Position numbers and translations under genes: made by a program
The notes under the pieces: model-generated
What the model was told of the DNA's origin: nothing
The model's input: only the letters and a program-made list of their open reading frames with translations
Databases searched by the model: none
Source of the DNA: an uncultured Bacilli bacterium
GTDB taxonomy: Bacteria; Bacillota_I; Bacilli_A; RF39; UBA660
Direction of reading: 5' to 3'
Length of the DNA stretch: 22,297 nucleotides
Assembly (NCBI GenBank): GCA_910576985.1
Contig: CAJTLA010000022.1
Span: 1-22,297 of the forward strand
Shown: positions 1 to 6,195 of the stretch, piece after piece
How positions within the stretch are numbered: position 1 is the stretch's first letter
Layout: every line of letters starts with the position of its first letter

Positions 1-90
1 GTCAAAAAAATGTTAGAAAAAAACACAGACATTAACTTTATTATGGAAATTACTGGTCTTACAAAAGAAGAAATCGAGGCATATCAATAG
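1..90 (+). CDS. C-terminal end of an Rpn/PD-(D/E)XK-type nuclease (transposase-like) protein, partial
   Basis: The window opens inside a plus-strand gene; frame 1 gives 29 residues ending in MEITGLTKEEIEAYQ and a TAG stop. The pattern of a short acidic linker, INFIMEITGLTKEEIE and an early stop matches, from memory, the C-terminal tail of Rpn family recombination-promoting nucleases (PD-(D/E)XK nuclease family transposases), which are abundant in gut Bacillota. The nuclease domain lies outside the window, so the assignment rests on the tail alone. A rho-independent terminator follows directly, which supports this being the real gene end. Confidence 0.6.
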   Translation, partial: VKKMLEKNTDINFIMEITGLTKEEIEAYQ

Positions 91-97
91 ATATATC

Positions 98-132
98 AGA
101 CTGTTGACAACAAAATTCAATAGTCTTTTTTT
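98..132 (+). terminator. Rho-independent terminator of the Rpn-like gene
   Basis: The 10-bp arms AGACTGTTGA (98-107) and TCAATAGTCT (117-126), with one G-T pair, enclose a 9-nt loop. The right arm runs into a T tract ending at 132. It starts 8 nt after the stop codon. Confidence 0.8.
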
Positions 133-479
133 ATATAGATAATTTGTCATTACTATGTTGGTAATAAAAGTTGTGACAAACTAGAAAATAATCCTCAATT
201 AATCCATTATTTCATTTATTTTTGTAAAATTTGAATGAAAATTTCGATGAAAAAAAGTAGTATATTACCACTTAGAATAAAAAATGTTATCGATTATTTG
301 TTCACTTTTCAGTCATTTATCTTTGGGAAAATCAAGTCTTCTATTGATAAGAAAAATCATTTTATCTCATGAAAGAGGTGCCTTTTCTATACTCTCCCAA
401 TGAAAGTTGGTACTCTCTCCCTAAAAAAACTTCATATCCATAGTCATCATATAGTGTCTTTGATACTAATTTTATAGGG
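133..479. other. Intergenic stretch with no supported gene
   Basis: This is about 350 AT-rich bases between the upstream terminator and the 3' end of recX. A minus-strand open frame (stop TAA at 362-364) reads LYDDYGYEVFLGREY and looks protein-like, but it has no ATG, GTG or TTG start and begins just after the recX end. It may be a fragment of a lost gene or chance. A weak inverted repeat, TTTGTCA/TGACAAA, lies near 142-182. No terminator for recX was recognised here. Confidence 0.4.
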
Positions 480-1244
480 TTAACAATTGTCTAGTTCTTC
501 TAAGGCTTGATTGATTTCCTCTATAGAATATTGTTTTTGATATAATTTTTGCTTGATCAAAAAAATACAATTTTCTTTTTTCTGATATTTTTGATATAGT
601 TTTTTTATTTCTTGTTTTAATATTTGCGTATGATCTATTTCTTTATGATTTAATATTTCTTCTATTAAGTCTTTATCATATCCTAGATAAATCATTTCTT
701 CAGTTATTTTCTGCTTCAAGTATTCTGTAGAATGTTTGTGATTCATTTTGATTTTTTTTTCGATCAATTTTCTCATTTTTTCATATATTTCTGATGTTTC
801 TATTTTTTCTAGATATGTAGTAATGAGAGATTCATCAAAGTTTTCTTTTAATAAATCTTCTTTTATTTTATTAGGTCCATCATTCGATAAATTCATTCGA
901 TGATGAATATATGCTTCTATATAGGTTTGTTCATTTAATAATCCAATTGCTTTTAGTTTTTCAATCATTTCTTTCTGTTCTTCAGAAGAAATTCCTTGTT
1001 TTTTTAAAAAGCTAGTAATTTCTTTTTCTGATCTTAGTTTACGGTTGATTAGTGCTACCACTTTTTCATATTTTTCTGCATTTCTGGTTTCTTTTTCAAT
1101 AGTTTCTAATAATTCTTCGTTAATGTCTTTCTTTAATAATAATTGATATTTTAACATAATAGTATCATAAGTTTTGATTTTTTTGTTTTCTAATTCTATT
1201 TCATATTTATTTTTTCCTGTTTTCCTGATATGTATTAATTTCAT
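480..1244 (-). CDS. recX: Regulatory protein RecX
   Basis: RecX modulates RecA filaments, usually by binding in the filament groove and blocking extension. The 254-residue protein has the family's helical repeat architecture: an N-terminal region of about 55 residues, then tandem three-helix modules. The first contains LINRKLRSEKEITSFLKKQG and EKLKAIGLLNEQTYIEAYI, followed by GPNKIKEDLLKENFDESLI, and two weaker modules follow. The length is within the range seen in Bacillota. The start is fixed by AGGAGGTAC just before the ATG. It lies 28 nt downstream of rpoZ, so the two are probably co-transcribed. No recA is present in the window. Confidence 0.9.
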   Translation of the reverse strand: MKLIHIRKTGKNKYEIELENKKIKTYDTIMLKYQLLLKKDINEELLETIEKETRNAEKYEKVVALINRKLRSEKEITSFLKKQGISSEEQKEMIEKLKAIGLLNEQTYIEAYIHHRMNLSNDGPNKIKEDLLKENFDESLITTYLEKIETSEIYEKMRKLIEKKIKMNHKHSTEYLKQKITEEMIYLGYDKDLIEEILNHKEIDHTQILKQEIKKLYQKYQKKENCIFLIKQKLYQKQYSIEEINQALEELDNC

Positions 1245-1272
1245 TGTACCTCCTAAAATAAAACTTAATACA

Positions 1273-1467
1273 TTATTTGATGTGTATTAAGTTCTTTGAA
1301 ATTTCTTCTAAGGCTTTTCCAATTTCTTTTTTTGAAACATATTCGTTTTCTTTCATTTGAAGATGATTTGTATCTTTGATTTCTTTTGCTCTTTTAGAAG
1401 CAATGTTCACTAGTAAGTATTTTGATCCCACTTGATTTAATAATTTATCAATTGATGGATATATCAT
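1273..1467 (-). CDS. rpoZ: DNA-directed RNA polymerase omega subunit
   Basis: Omega is the small RNA polymerase subunit that chaperones beta-prime folding. The 64-residue product begins MIYPSIDKLLNQVGSKYLLVNIASKRAKEI, which holds the conserved block (initial PS-hydrophobic-LL, then YxLV..ASKRARxI) of the Bacillota omega family. The C-terminal KKEIGKALEEI matches the family's short ending. The gene starts with ATG preceded by AGGAGGG. recX follows after 28 nt. Its usual neighbours gmk and coaBC are absent here, so this pairing differs from the common gmk-rpoZ arrangement. Confidence 0.9.
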   Translation of the reverse strand: MIYPSIDKLLNQVGSKYLLVNIASKRAKEIKDTNHLQMKENEYVSKKEIGKALEEISKNLIHIK

Positions 1468-1552
1468 ATAAAATCCCTCCTATTTTGATTGTAACTTAGA
1501 TTTTTATAATGTGCAAGTATTACATTTTAATTTTACAATATTTGACAAGTTA

Positions 1553-2827
1553 TCATCTGATTATTTCATAAATTAGTGGTTCTGGCTCCACATAATGTGT
1601 TCCAATCTCAAAACACTCTAAGATACTACCTATTGTCATGTCTTTCTGATTTAAGTATATTTTTAAGATTTCTTCATTTTCCATTACAAAGTCTCCTACT
1701 TTTTTTGTGAGTATCATTCCTACTCCATAGTCAATCGAGTCTTCTTTTTGATATCTTCCCGCTCCAATGGCTCTTATAATTTCTCCTAGTTTCATCGTAT
1801 GTATTTTTTGAATGTATCCAGTTTTTGTACTTTTTACAGAAAATACTTTTGGGGCCAATGTAAGTTGTTCTAAGTCTCCTCCCTGCATAGAAATAAATTC
1901 TTTCCATTTTTCATACCCTTTTTGATTATGGATGTTTTCTTCTAGTTTTTTTCTCGCTTCTTCTTCGCTTATCGAAAGGGCCATATGAACCATAATGGAT
2001 CCTAATGTTAATACAAGTTCATATAAATCTTTCTGACAGTTTCCTTTTAAAAATTCGATACTTTCTTGTACTTCTAATGCATTTCCAATATGGGTTCCAA
2101 GTGGTTCTTGCATATTCGTTAACGCGCAAACGACTTTTCTATTGTATTGGTTTCCAATTTTAATCATAAAGTGCGCTAATGAACGAGCATCTTCTTTGGT
2201 TTTAATTAAAGCTCCTTCTCCTACTTTGAGGTCGATTACCATACATTCTGCACTTGAAGCTAGTTTTTTACTCATAATGCTAGAGGCAATTAAAGGAATC
2301 GATTCTACCGTTCCTGTGACATCTCGAAGTGCATATATTTTTTTGTCTGCAGGAACTAAATTGCCCATTTGTCCAACTAAAGCCAAATGAATTTGGTTAA
2401 CTTGTTGTGTAAAGTCTTCTAATGACATTATAGTGGAAAAACCTGGAATCGATTCTAGTTTGTCAATCGTTCCTCCTGTATGTCCTAATCCTCTTCCGCT
2501 CATTTTAGCAACATTTACTCCGAGTGAAGCAACCAAAGGTGCTAGAATCAGTGTTGTTTTATCTCCTACTCCTCCTGTTGAATGTTTGTCTACTTTGATA
2601 CCATCTATTGAAGTCAAATCTAGTGTTTCTCCACTACAGTACATAGCGTTTGTTAATGCAAATACTTCTTCATCATTCATTCCATTTAAGCAAATGGCCA
2701 TTAATAAGGCACTCATTTGATAGTCTTTTATGGTGCCATTGGTATATTCTTTTACTACATATTCAATTTGCTCTTTGGAAAGTTCTTGTTTTAATCTTTT
2801 TTGATTAATAATGTCTATTATATTCAT
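1553..2827 (-). CDS. pdp: Pyrimidine-nucleoside (thymidine) phosphorylase
   Basis: The enzyme catalyses phosphorolysis of uridine/thymidine-type nucleosides to base plus (deoxy)ribose-1-phosphate for nucleoside salvage in the cytoplasm. The 424-residue chain has the thymidine/pyrimidine-nucleoside phosphorylase signature near residues 107-127 (SGRGLGHTGGTIDKLE), the DKHSTGGVGDK phosphate-binding stretch near 80, and a C-terminal barrel-sandwich domain. The length is close to the usual 430-440. The frame could open four codons earlier, but that ATG lies almost at the expected transcription start. The second ATG has GGTGA at good spacing and begins MNIIDIINQKR, as in homologues. The gene ends with tandem TGA TAA. 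Substrate range (Pdp versus strict thymidine phosphorylase) cannot be settled here. Confidence 0.9.
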   Translation of the reverse strand: MNIIDIINQKRLKQELSKEQIEYVVKEYTNGTIKDYQMSALLMAICLNGMNDEEVFALTNAMYCSGETLDLTSIDGIKVDKHSTGGVGDKTTLILAPLVASLGVNVAKMSGRGLGHTGGTIDKLESIPGFSTIMSLEDFTQQVNQIHLALVGQMGNLVPADKKIYALRDVTGTVESIPLIASSIMSKKLASSAECMVIDLKVGEGALIKTKEDARSLAHFMIKIGNQYNRKVVCALTNMQEPLGTHIGNALEVQESIEFLKGNCQKDLYELVLTLGSIMVHMALSISEEEARKKLEENIHNQKGYEKWKEFISMQGGDLEQLTLAPKVFSVKSTKTGYIQKIHTMKLGEIIRAIGAGRYQKEDSIDYGVGMILTKKVGDFVMENEEILKIYLNQKDMTIGSILECFEIGTHYVEPEPLIYEIIR

Positions 2828-2843
2828 ATGATTCACCATTTCT

Positions 2844-2849
2844 ATTATA
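2844..2849 (-). promoter_or_regulatory. -10 element for the nucleoside phosphorylase gene
   Basis: TATAAT is read on the minus strand 16 nt before the chosen ATG. No good -35 is visible at 17 nt. The position puts the transcript start next to the upstream in-frame ATG, arguing that the second ATG is used. Confidence 0.5.
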
Positions 2850-2884
2850 CATGAAATCGAAAAAAATAGATAGAAAAAATCGTA

Positions 2885-3217
2885 CTATTCTTCTTGTCTT
2901 TTACTAGACAAAAAGGTTACTTTGTCTGCAACGACTTCTGTTACTTGTTTTTTTATTTCTTCATCAATTTCAATATTTCTAGATTGAATTCGCCCTTTCA
3001 CACCAATTAGATCTCCCTGCTTGCAATATTCTACGGTACTTTCTGCTACTCCTCTCCAAAGGATACAGGAAATGAAATCTGTATCATATTCTCCATTGAT
3101 GTTTTTATAACTTCTTGGAACTGCTAATGTAATGTTTGTCACTTTCCTTCCTGTTTCTGTTTCACGAAGCTCTGGATCTCTTACCAGCCTTCCTACTAAT
3201 ATGGTTTGATTTAACAT
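2885..3217 (-). CDS. ssb: Short single-stranded DNA-binding protein
   Basis: This is an OB-fold ssDNA-binding protein. It starts MLNQTILVGRLVRDPELRET and continues with the conserved TNITLAVPRSYKNINGEYDTDFISCILWRG, then GDLIGVKGRIQSRNIEI and a final strand VADKVTFLSS. At 110 residues it lacks the disordered linker and acidic tail (DDIPF-like) through which housekeeping SSB recruits repair partners, and it ends SSKRQEE. This resembles short paralogues such as SsbB of Bacillus. AAGGAGG precedes the chosen ATG; a 20-residue N-terminal extension in the same frame has no ribosome site and is not SSB-like. A full-length SSB is presumably elsewhere. Confidence 0.9.
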   Translation of the reverse strand: MLNQTILVGRLVRDPELRETETGRKVTNITLAVPRSYKNINGEYDTDFISCILWRGVAESTVEYCKQGDLIGVKGRIQSRNIEIDEEIKKQVTEVVADKVTFLSSKRQEE

Positions 3218-3239
3218 ATAATTCCTCCTTACAGAAACC

Positions 3240-3268
3240 ACTATAAACAATAAAAAAAAGAAATGCAA
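3240..3268 (-). promoter_or_regulatory. Promoter of the short ssb gene
   Basis: On the minus strand, TTGCAT (3263-3268) and TATAGT (3240-3245) are separated by exactly 17 nt. The -10 lies 22 nt before the ssb ATG and upstream of AAGGAGG. Confidence 0.55.
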
Positions 3269-3372
3269 ACGAGACATTTCTATTTTTTTTTATATGTATT
3301 TTTTTTCTTTTTTAAAATTTGTTATACAGAATCGAATTTTCTGAACTGTATATCCTCTTGTTCTATAAGTTT

Positions 3373-3708
3373 CTATTTTCCACAATCTAAATGATGTACA
3401 TATCCAGTGATTTCATTTGTTCCTTCTTCTAACTTTAATTCAGTGTAAGAAGTATCTTTACATTTGTCAAGTTTACTTAAATCATAATCTGTGTATCCAT
3501 CAGCTTTTGATTTTTTTAGCGCTTCTAATGACACTGTTGGATTAGTTAAATATTTATTCATAAATTTAATATAATAATCCTTTGAATATTTCTCCATTGC
3601 TTCCTCTTGTGGACTTTTTTTAGGTCCCGTTGTTTTTTGTGTTTTCTTGCCACAGCCAACCGCTAACAAAGATAAAACTGCGATAGTCACAATTAAAAAT
3701 TTCTTCAT
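3373..3708 (-). CDS. Small secreted lipoprotein of unknown function
   Basis: This is a 111-residue product with a lipoprotein signal peptide: MKKFLIVTIAVLSLLAVGC has a basic start, a hydrophobic core and the lipobox LAVGC, predicting lipidation at Cys19 and anchoring on the outer face of the membrane. The mature part is lysine-rich and ends CKDTSYTELKLEEGTNEITGYVHHLDCGK. The cysteines at residues 83 and 109 could form a disulfide. I do not recognise a domain. AAGGAGG precedes the ATG, and an extended -10 (TGATATAAT) is close upstream, so it may be expressed apart from sufB, 47 nt away. Confidence 0.8.
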   Translation of the reverse strand: MKKFLIVTIAVLSLLAVGCGKKTQKTTGPKKSPQEEAMEKYSKDYYIKFMNKYLTNPTVSLEALKKSKADGYTDYDLSKLDKCKDTSYTELKLEEGTNEITGYVHHLDCGK

Positions 3709-3733
3709 CTTTCTTTTCCTCCTTATTATTTAC

Positions 3734-3739
3734 ATTATA
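3734..3739 (-). promoter_or_regulatory. Extended -10 element before the lipoprotein gene
   Basis: TATAAT on the minus strand is preceded by TGA, forming an extended -10, about 25 nt before the lipoprotein ATG. The -35 is weak. It lies in the 47-nt gap after sufB. Confidence 0.5.
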
Positions 3740-3755
3740 TCACAATTTTTTCATT

Positions 3756-5069
3756 TTAAAAATAGTTTTTTAATAAAGCGTTCAATTCTACTGCATACTC
3801 CATTGGAAGTTCTTCACGAAATCGATCAATAAATCCCATAATTAAGAGTTCTTTGGCTTTTTCTTCGGTGAGCCCTCTACTCATTAAATATAATAATTTG
3901 TCTTGGTCAATTTTAGACACAGTGGCTTCATGTTCTAATATGGAAGAAGTGTTTTCTATGATGTTTTTTGGTATGGTATCACTTTTTGAAAATTCATCTA
4001 AAATGATGGTATCACATTTGATGGTACTCTTTGAATGAGTTGCTTTTTTTCCAATTCGAACTGTTCCACGATAGCTTGCGTTTCCTCCTTTTGCAGCAAT
4101 TGATTTACTGATGATATTACTTGTTGTATAAGGGGCTAAATGGATCATTTTGGCTCCTGCATCTTGAATTTGATCTTCTTTGGCAACTGCAATGGAAATA
4201 CAATTTCCTTTGGCAGCTTCTCCCGCTAGAACACAACATGGATATTTCATGTTGATTTTAGAACCAATATTTCCATCAATCCATTCCATCAATCCTCCTT
4301 CTTCTACAATGGCTCTTTTGGTTACCAAATTATAAACATTATTTGACCAATTTTGAATGGTGGTGTATCTACATTTTGCATTTTTTCCTACGTAGATTTC
4401 TACTACTGCTGCATGTAATGAATCTGTTGTATATGTAGGGGCGGTACATCCTTCCATATAATGGAGTTCACTATCTTCGTCTACAATAATAATAGTTCGT
4501 TCGAATTGTCCCATATTTTTTGTATTTATGCGAAAATAACTTTGCAATGGTCTTTCTATTTTTGTATGTGGTGGTACATAAATAAAAGTTCCTCCGCTCC
4601 ATACTGCTCCATTTAAAGCAGTATATTTGTTTTCATCATATTTTACTAAATGATTGAAATATTTTTGGAATAGTTCTGGATGTTTTTTTAATGCTGTATC
4701 AGTATCACAAAAAATTACATTTTTTTCCACCAATTCTTCTAGCATATGATGATACACTACTTCACTTTCATATTGTGCCCCAATTCCTCCTAAATATTTG
4801 CATTCTGCTTCTATAAGTCCTAATTTTTGAAATGTTTCTTTGGCTTCTTTAGGTACTTCGTCCCATTGATCGCTTACTTTATCACTCATTCGTTTAAAAT
4901 AGTGGATTTCATTGAAGTCTATTTTTAATTCTGGACCAAATGTAGGGTTTGAAAATTGTTCAAACATTTCATAGGCTCTTATTCTAAAGTCTGTCATCCA
5001 TTTTGGTTCGTTTTTTTGTTTTGATATTTCTCTTACTATTGTTTTGTTAAGACCTTTTTTATTTGTCAT
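3756..5069 (-). CDS. sufB: Fe-S cluster assembly scaffold protein SufB
   Basis: SufB is the core scaffold of the SUF iron-sulfur assembly machinery and normally works as a SufBC2D complex. The 437-residue chain shows a typical N-terminus (NEPKWMTDFRIRAYEMFEQ), the central KYLGGIGAQYESEVVYHHM region and VWSGGTFIYVPPHTKIERPLQSYFRIN. The beta-helix core includes EGCTAPTYTTDSLHAAVVEIYV, followed by NISKSIAAKGGNASYRGTVRI and the C-terminal ATVSKIDQDKLLYLMSRGLTEEKAKELLIMGF. It is slightly shorter than the roughly 465-residue Bacillus protein because of a shorter N-terminus. GGTGATT precedes the ATG. It lies 57 nt downstream of sufU. sufC, sufD and sufS are not in the window. Confidence 0.95.
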   Translation of the reverse strand: MTNKKGLNKTIVREISKQKNEPKWMTDFRIRAYEMFEQFSNPTFGPELKIDFNEIHYFKRMSDKVSDQWDEVPKEAKETFQKLGLIEAECKYLGGIGAQYESEVVYHHMLEELVEKNVIFCDTDTALKKHPELFQKYFNHLVKYDENKYTALNGAVWSGGTFIYVPPHTKIERPLQSYFRINTKNMGQFERTIIIVDEDSELHYMEGCTAPTYTTDSLHAAVVEIYVGKNAKCRYTTIQNWSNNVYNLVTKRAIVEEGGLMEWIDGNIGSKINMKYPCCVLAGEAAKGNCISIAVAKEDQIQDAGAKMIHLAPYTTSNIISKSIAAKGGNASYRGTVRIGKKATHSKSTIKCDTIILDEFSKSDTIPKNIIENTSSILEHEATVSKIDQDKLLYLMSRGLTEEKAKELLIMGFIDRFREELPMEYAVELNALLKNYF

Positions 5070-5126
5070 ATAATCACCATATATCTATTATAAAACAAAA
5101 TAAAAAGGAAAGCAAAAGTTTTCCAG

Positions 5127-5558
5127 TTATTTTTTCTGATTATTTTTTTCTAATATTTTTTCCATTCCCCACCATCCAAGTAAGGCACATTTTTTGCGAT
5201 TGGGTTGTTTTTTCACATCATCATAAACAATGGCTTGTTCTAATATGTTTTCATCATATTCTTCTTCATTGATCATTGCTCCAAAGTTGGCAACAATTTT
5301 CTTTGCTTCTTCTACTGTTTTTCCGATTAGCGTATCTATCATGATTGAAGTGGAACTCGTACATATTGCGCATGCTTCTCCATCAAAATAGGCATCCATT
5401 ATTTTTCCATTTTCAATACGAACCATTAAATGCACTTCATCAATACAGGACTCGTTATTCATATCCACAACAATAAAGTCGTCTGCATCTATCAATCCTT
5501 TGTTTTTTGGATTTTGATAATGATGTAAAATAATTTCTCGTTTCATTTTGGGATCCAT
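5127..5558 (-). CDS. sufU: SufU, zinc-containing sulfurtransferase partner of SufS
   Basis: SufU accepts sulfur from the cysteine desulfurase SufS in Gram-positive SUF systems. The 143-residue protein has IILHHYQNPKNKGLI at its start. Cys38 and Asp40 (SCID), Cys63 (GEAC) and Cys124 (KKCALLGWWGMEKIL) correspond to the Zn ligands and acceptor cysteine of Bacillus SufU (C41, D43, C66, C128). Two oddities are SCID in place of the usual SCGD and an extra cysteine at 66. The frame can open at a GTG nine bases earlier, but AGGTGA sits 6-7 nt before this ATG. It is the first gene of the sufU-sufB unit. NifU/IscU-like is the only alternative and fits less well. Confidence 0.9.
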   Translation of the reverse strand: MDPKMKREIILHHYQNPKNKGLIDADDFIVVDMNNESCIDEVHLMVRIENGKIMDAYFDGEACAICTSSTSIMIDTLIGKTVEEAKKIVANFGAMINEEEYDENILEQAIVYDDVKKQPNRKKCALLGWWGMEKILEKNNQKK

Positions 5559-5582
5559 TTTTTTCACCTGATTTCTTATTTT

Positions 5583-5611
5583 ATTATAATACAGGTATCA
5601 TGAATTTGCAA
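5583..5611 (-). promoter_or_regulatory. Promoter of the sufU-sufB operon
   Basis: On the minus strand, TTGCAA (5606-5611), a 17-nt spacer and TATAAT (5583-5588) lie about 25 nt before the sufU ATG. It sits back to back with the promoter of the CarD-family gene. No obvious regulator site was recognised. Confidence 0.65.
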
Positions 5612-5628
5612 GATAATCCAATTTATAC

Positions 5629-5657
5629 TTACAAAAATGTTAGCAAAATGTTATAAT
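5629..5657 (+). promoter_or_regulatory. Promoter of the CarD-family gene
   Basis: TATAAT at 5652-5657 lies 22 nt before the GTG start. At 17 nt upstream, TTACAA (5629-5634) is only a weak -35. CarD-type factors often act at promoters with poor elements. Confidence 0.5.
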
Positions 5658-5679
5658 ATATATAGTGAGGAGTGGTAAT

Positions 5680-6162
5680 GTGTTTGATATTCAAGATTAT
5701 GTTGTATATCGAAATGAGGTTTGTTTTATTAAGGAAATCCGGAAAAGGTTTATTGGTGGAAAGGATTATTATGTATTGTCTCCTTCTTCAGATTCATCTT
5801 TAACGATTCACTTACCGATTGATGAACATATAAGGTTAAAACCGATTATGACAAAACAAGAAGCGATGAATTTTATTAAATCCATTCCTTCTATACTCCC
5901 AATTGCGTGCAATGATAAAACGTTGGAATCTGAATACAAGGCATTGCTTCGTACAGAAGAAAAGAAAGATTTGGTTCGTATTATAAAAACTACTTATTTC
6001 AGGAATCAAGAGCGTTTAAAAGCTGGTCGGCGTGTTGGAGAAAAAGACGAAACTTATTTTAATAAGGCGGAAAAGTTATTGTATAATGAATTAGCAGTTA
6101 GTTTGGGTATGAATTTTGAGGAAACAAAAGAATTTGTGATTCATACCATTCGTCATATGTAA
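5680..6162 (+). CDS. CarD/CdnL-family transcription regulator
   Basis: CarD-family proteins bind the RNA polymerase beta subunit and stabilise the open promoter complex. The 160-residue protein opens MFDIQDYVVYRNEVCFIKEIRKRFIGG, the Tudor-like RNAP-interacting domain shared with TRCF, with the DYVVY and later YYVLSP strands visible. A helical DNA-binding region follows, including LVRIIKTTYFRNQERLKAGRRVGEKDETYFNKAEKLLYNELAVSLG. I chose the GTG at 5680 because GAGGAG lies 7 nt before it and the product then starts as in homologues. An earlier GTG would add five residues that overlap the ribosome site. It is divergent from sufU. Confidence 0.88.
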   Translation: MFDIQDYVVYRNEVCFIKEIRKRFIGGKDYYVLSPSSDSSLTIHLPIDEHIRLKPIMTKQEAMNFIKSIPSILPIACNDKTLESEYKALLRTEEKKDLVRIIKTTYFRNQERLKAGRRVGEKDETYFNKAEKLLYNELAVSLGMNFEETKEFVIHTIRHM

Positions 6163-6164
6163 AA

Positions 6165-6195
6165 AAAACGGTTGATATGTTCAATCGTTTTTATA
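6165..6195. terminator. Bidirectional terminator between the CarD gene and the ABC exporter
   Basis: AAAACGGTTGA (6165-6175) pairs with TCAATCGTTTT (6181-6191), with one G-T pair and a 5-nt loop. A/T runs on both sides let it serve the two convergent genes; the ABC stop codon lies at its edge. Confidence 0.8.

Noticed and set aside
2142..2720. Plus-strand open frames of 82 and 95 codons inside the nucleoside phosphorylase
   Set aside because: They are antisense shadows of a clearly conserved enzyme, with no ribosome sites.
3218..3277. N-terminal extension of SSB (MSRLHFFFLLFIVV)
   Set aside because: It overlaps the promoter, lacks a ribosome site, and AAGGAGG precedes the internal ATG.
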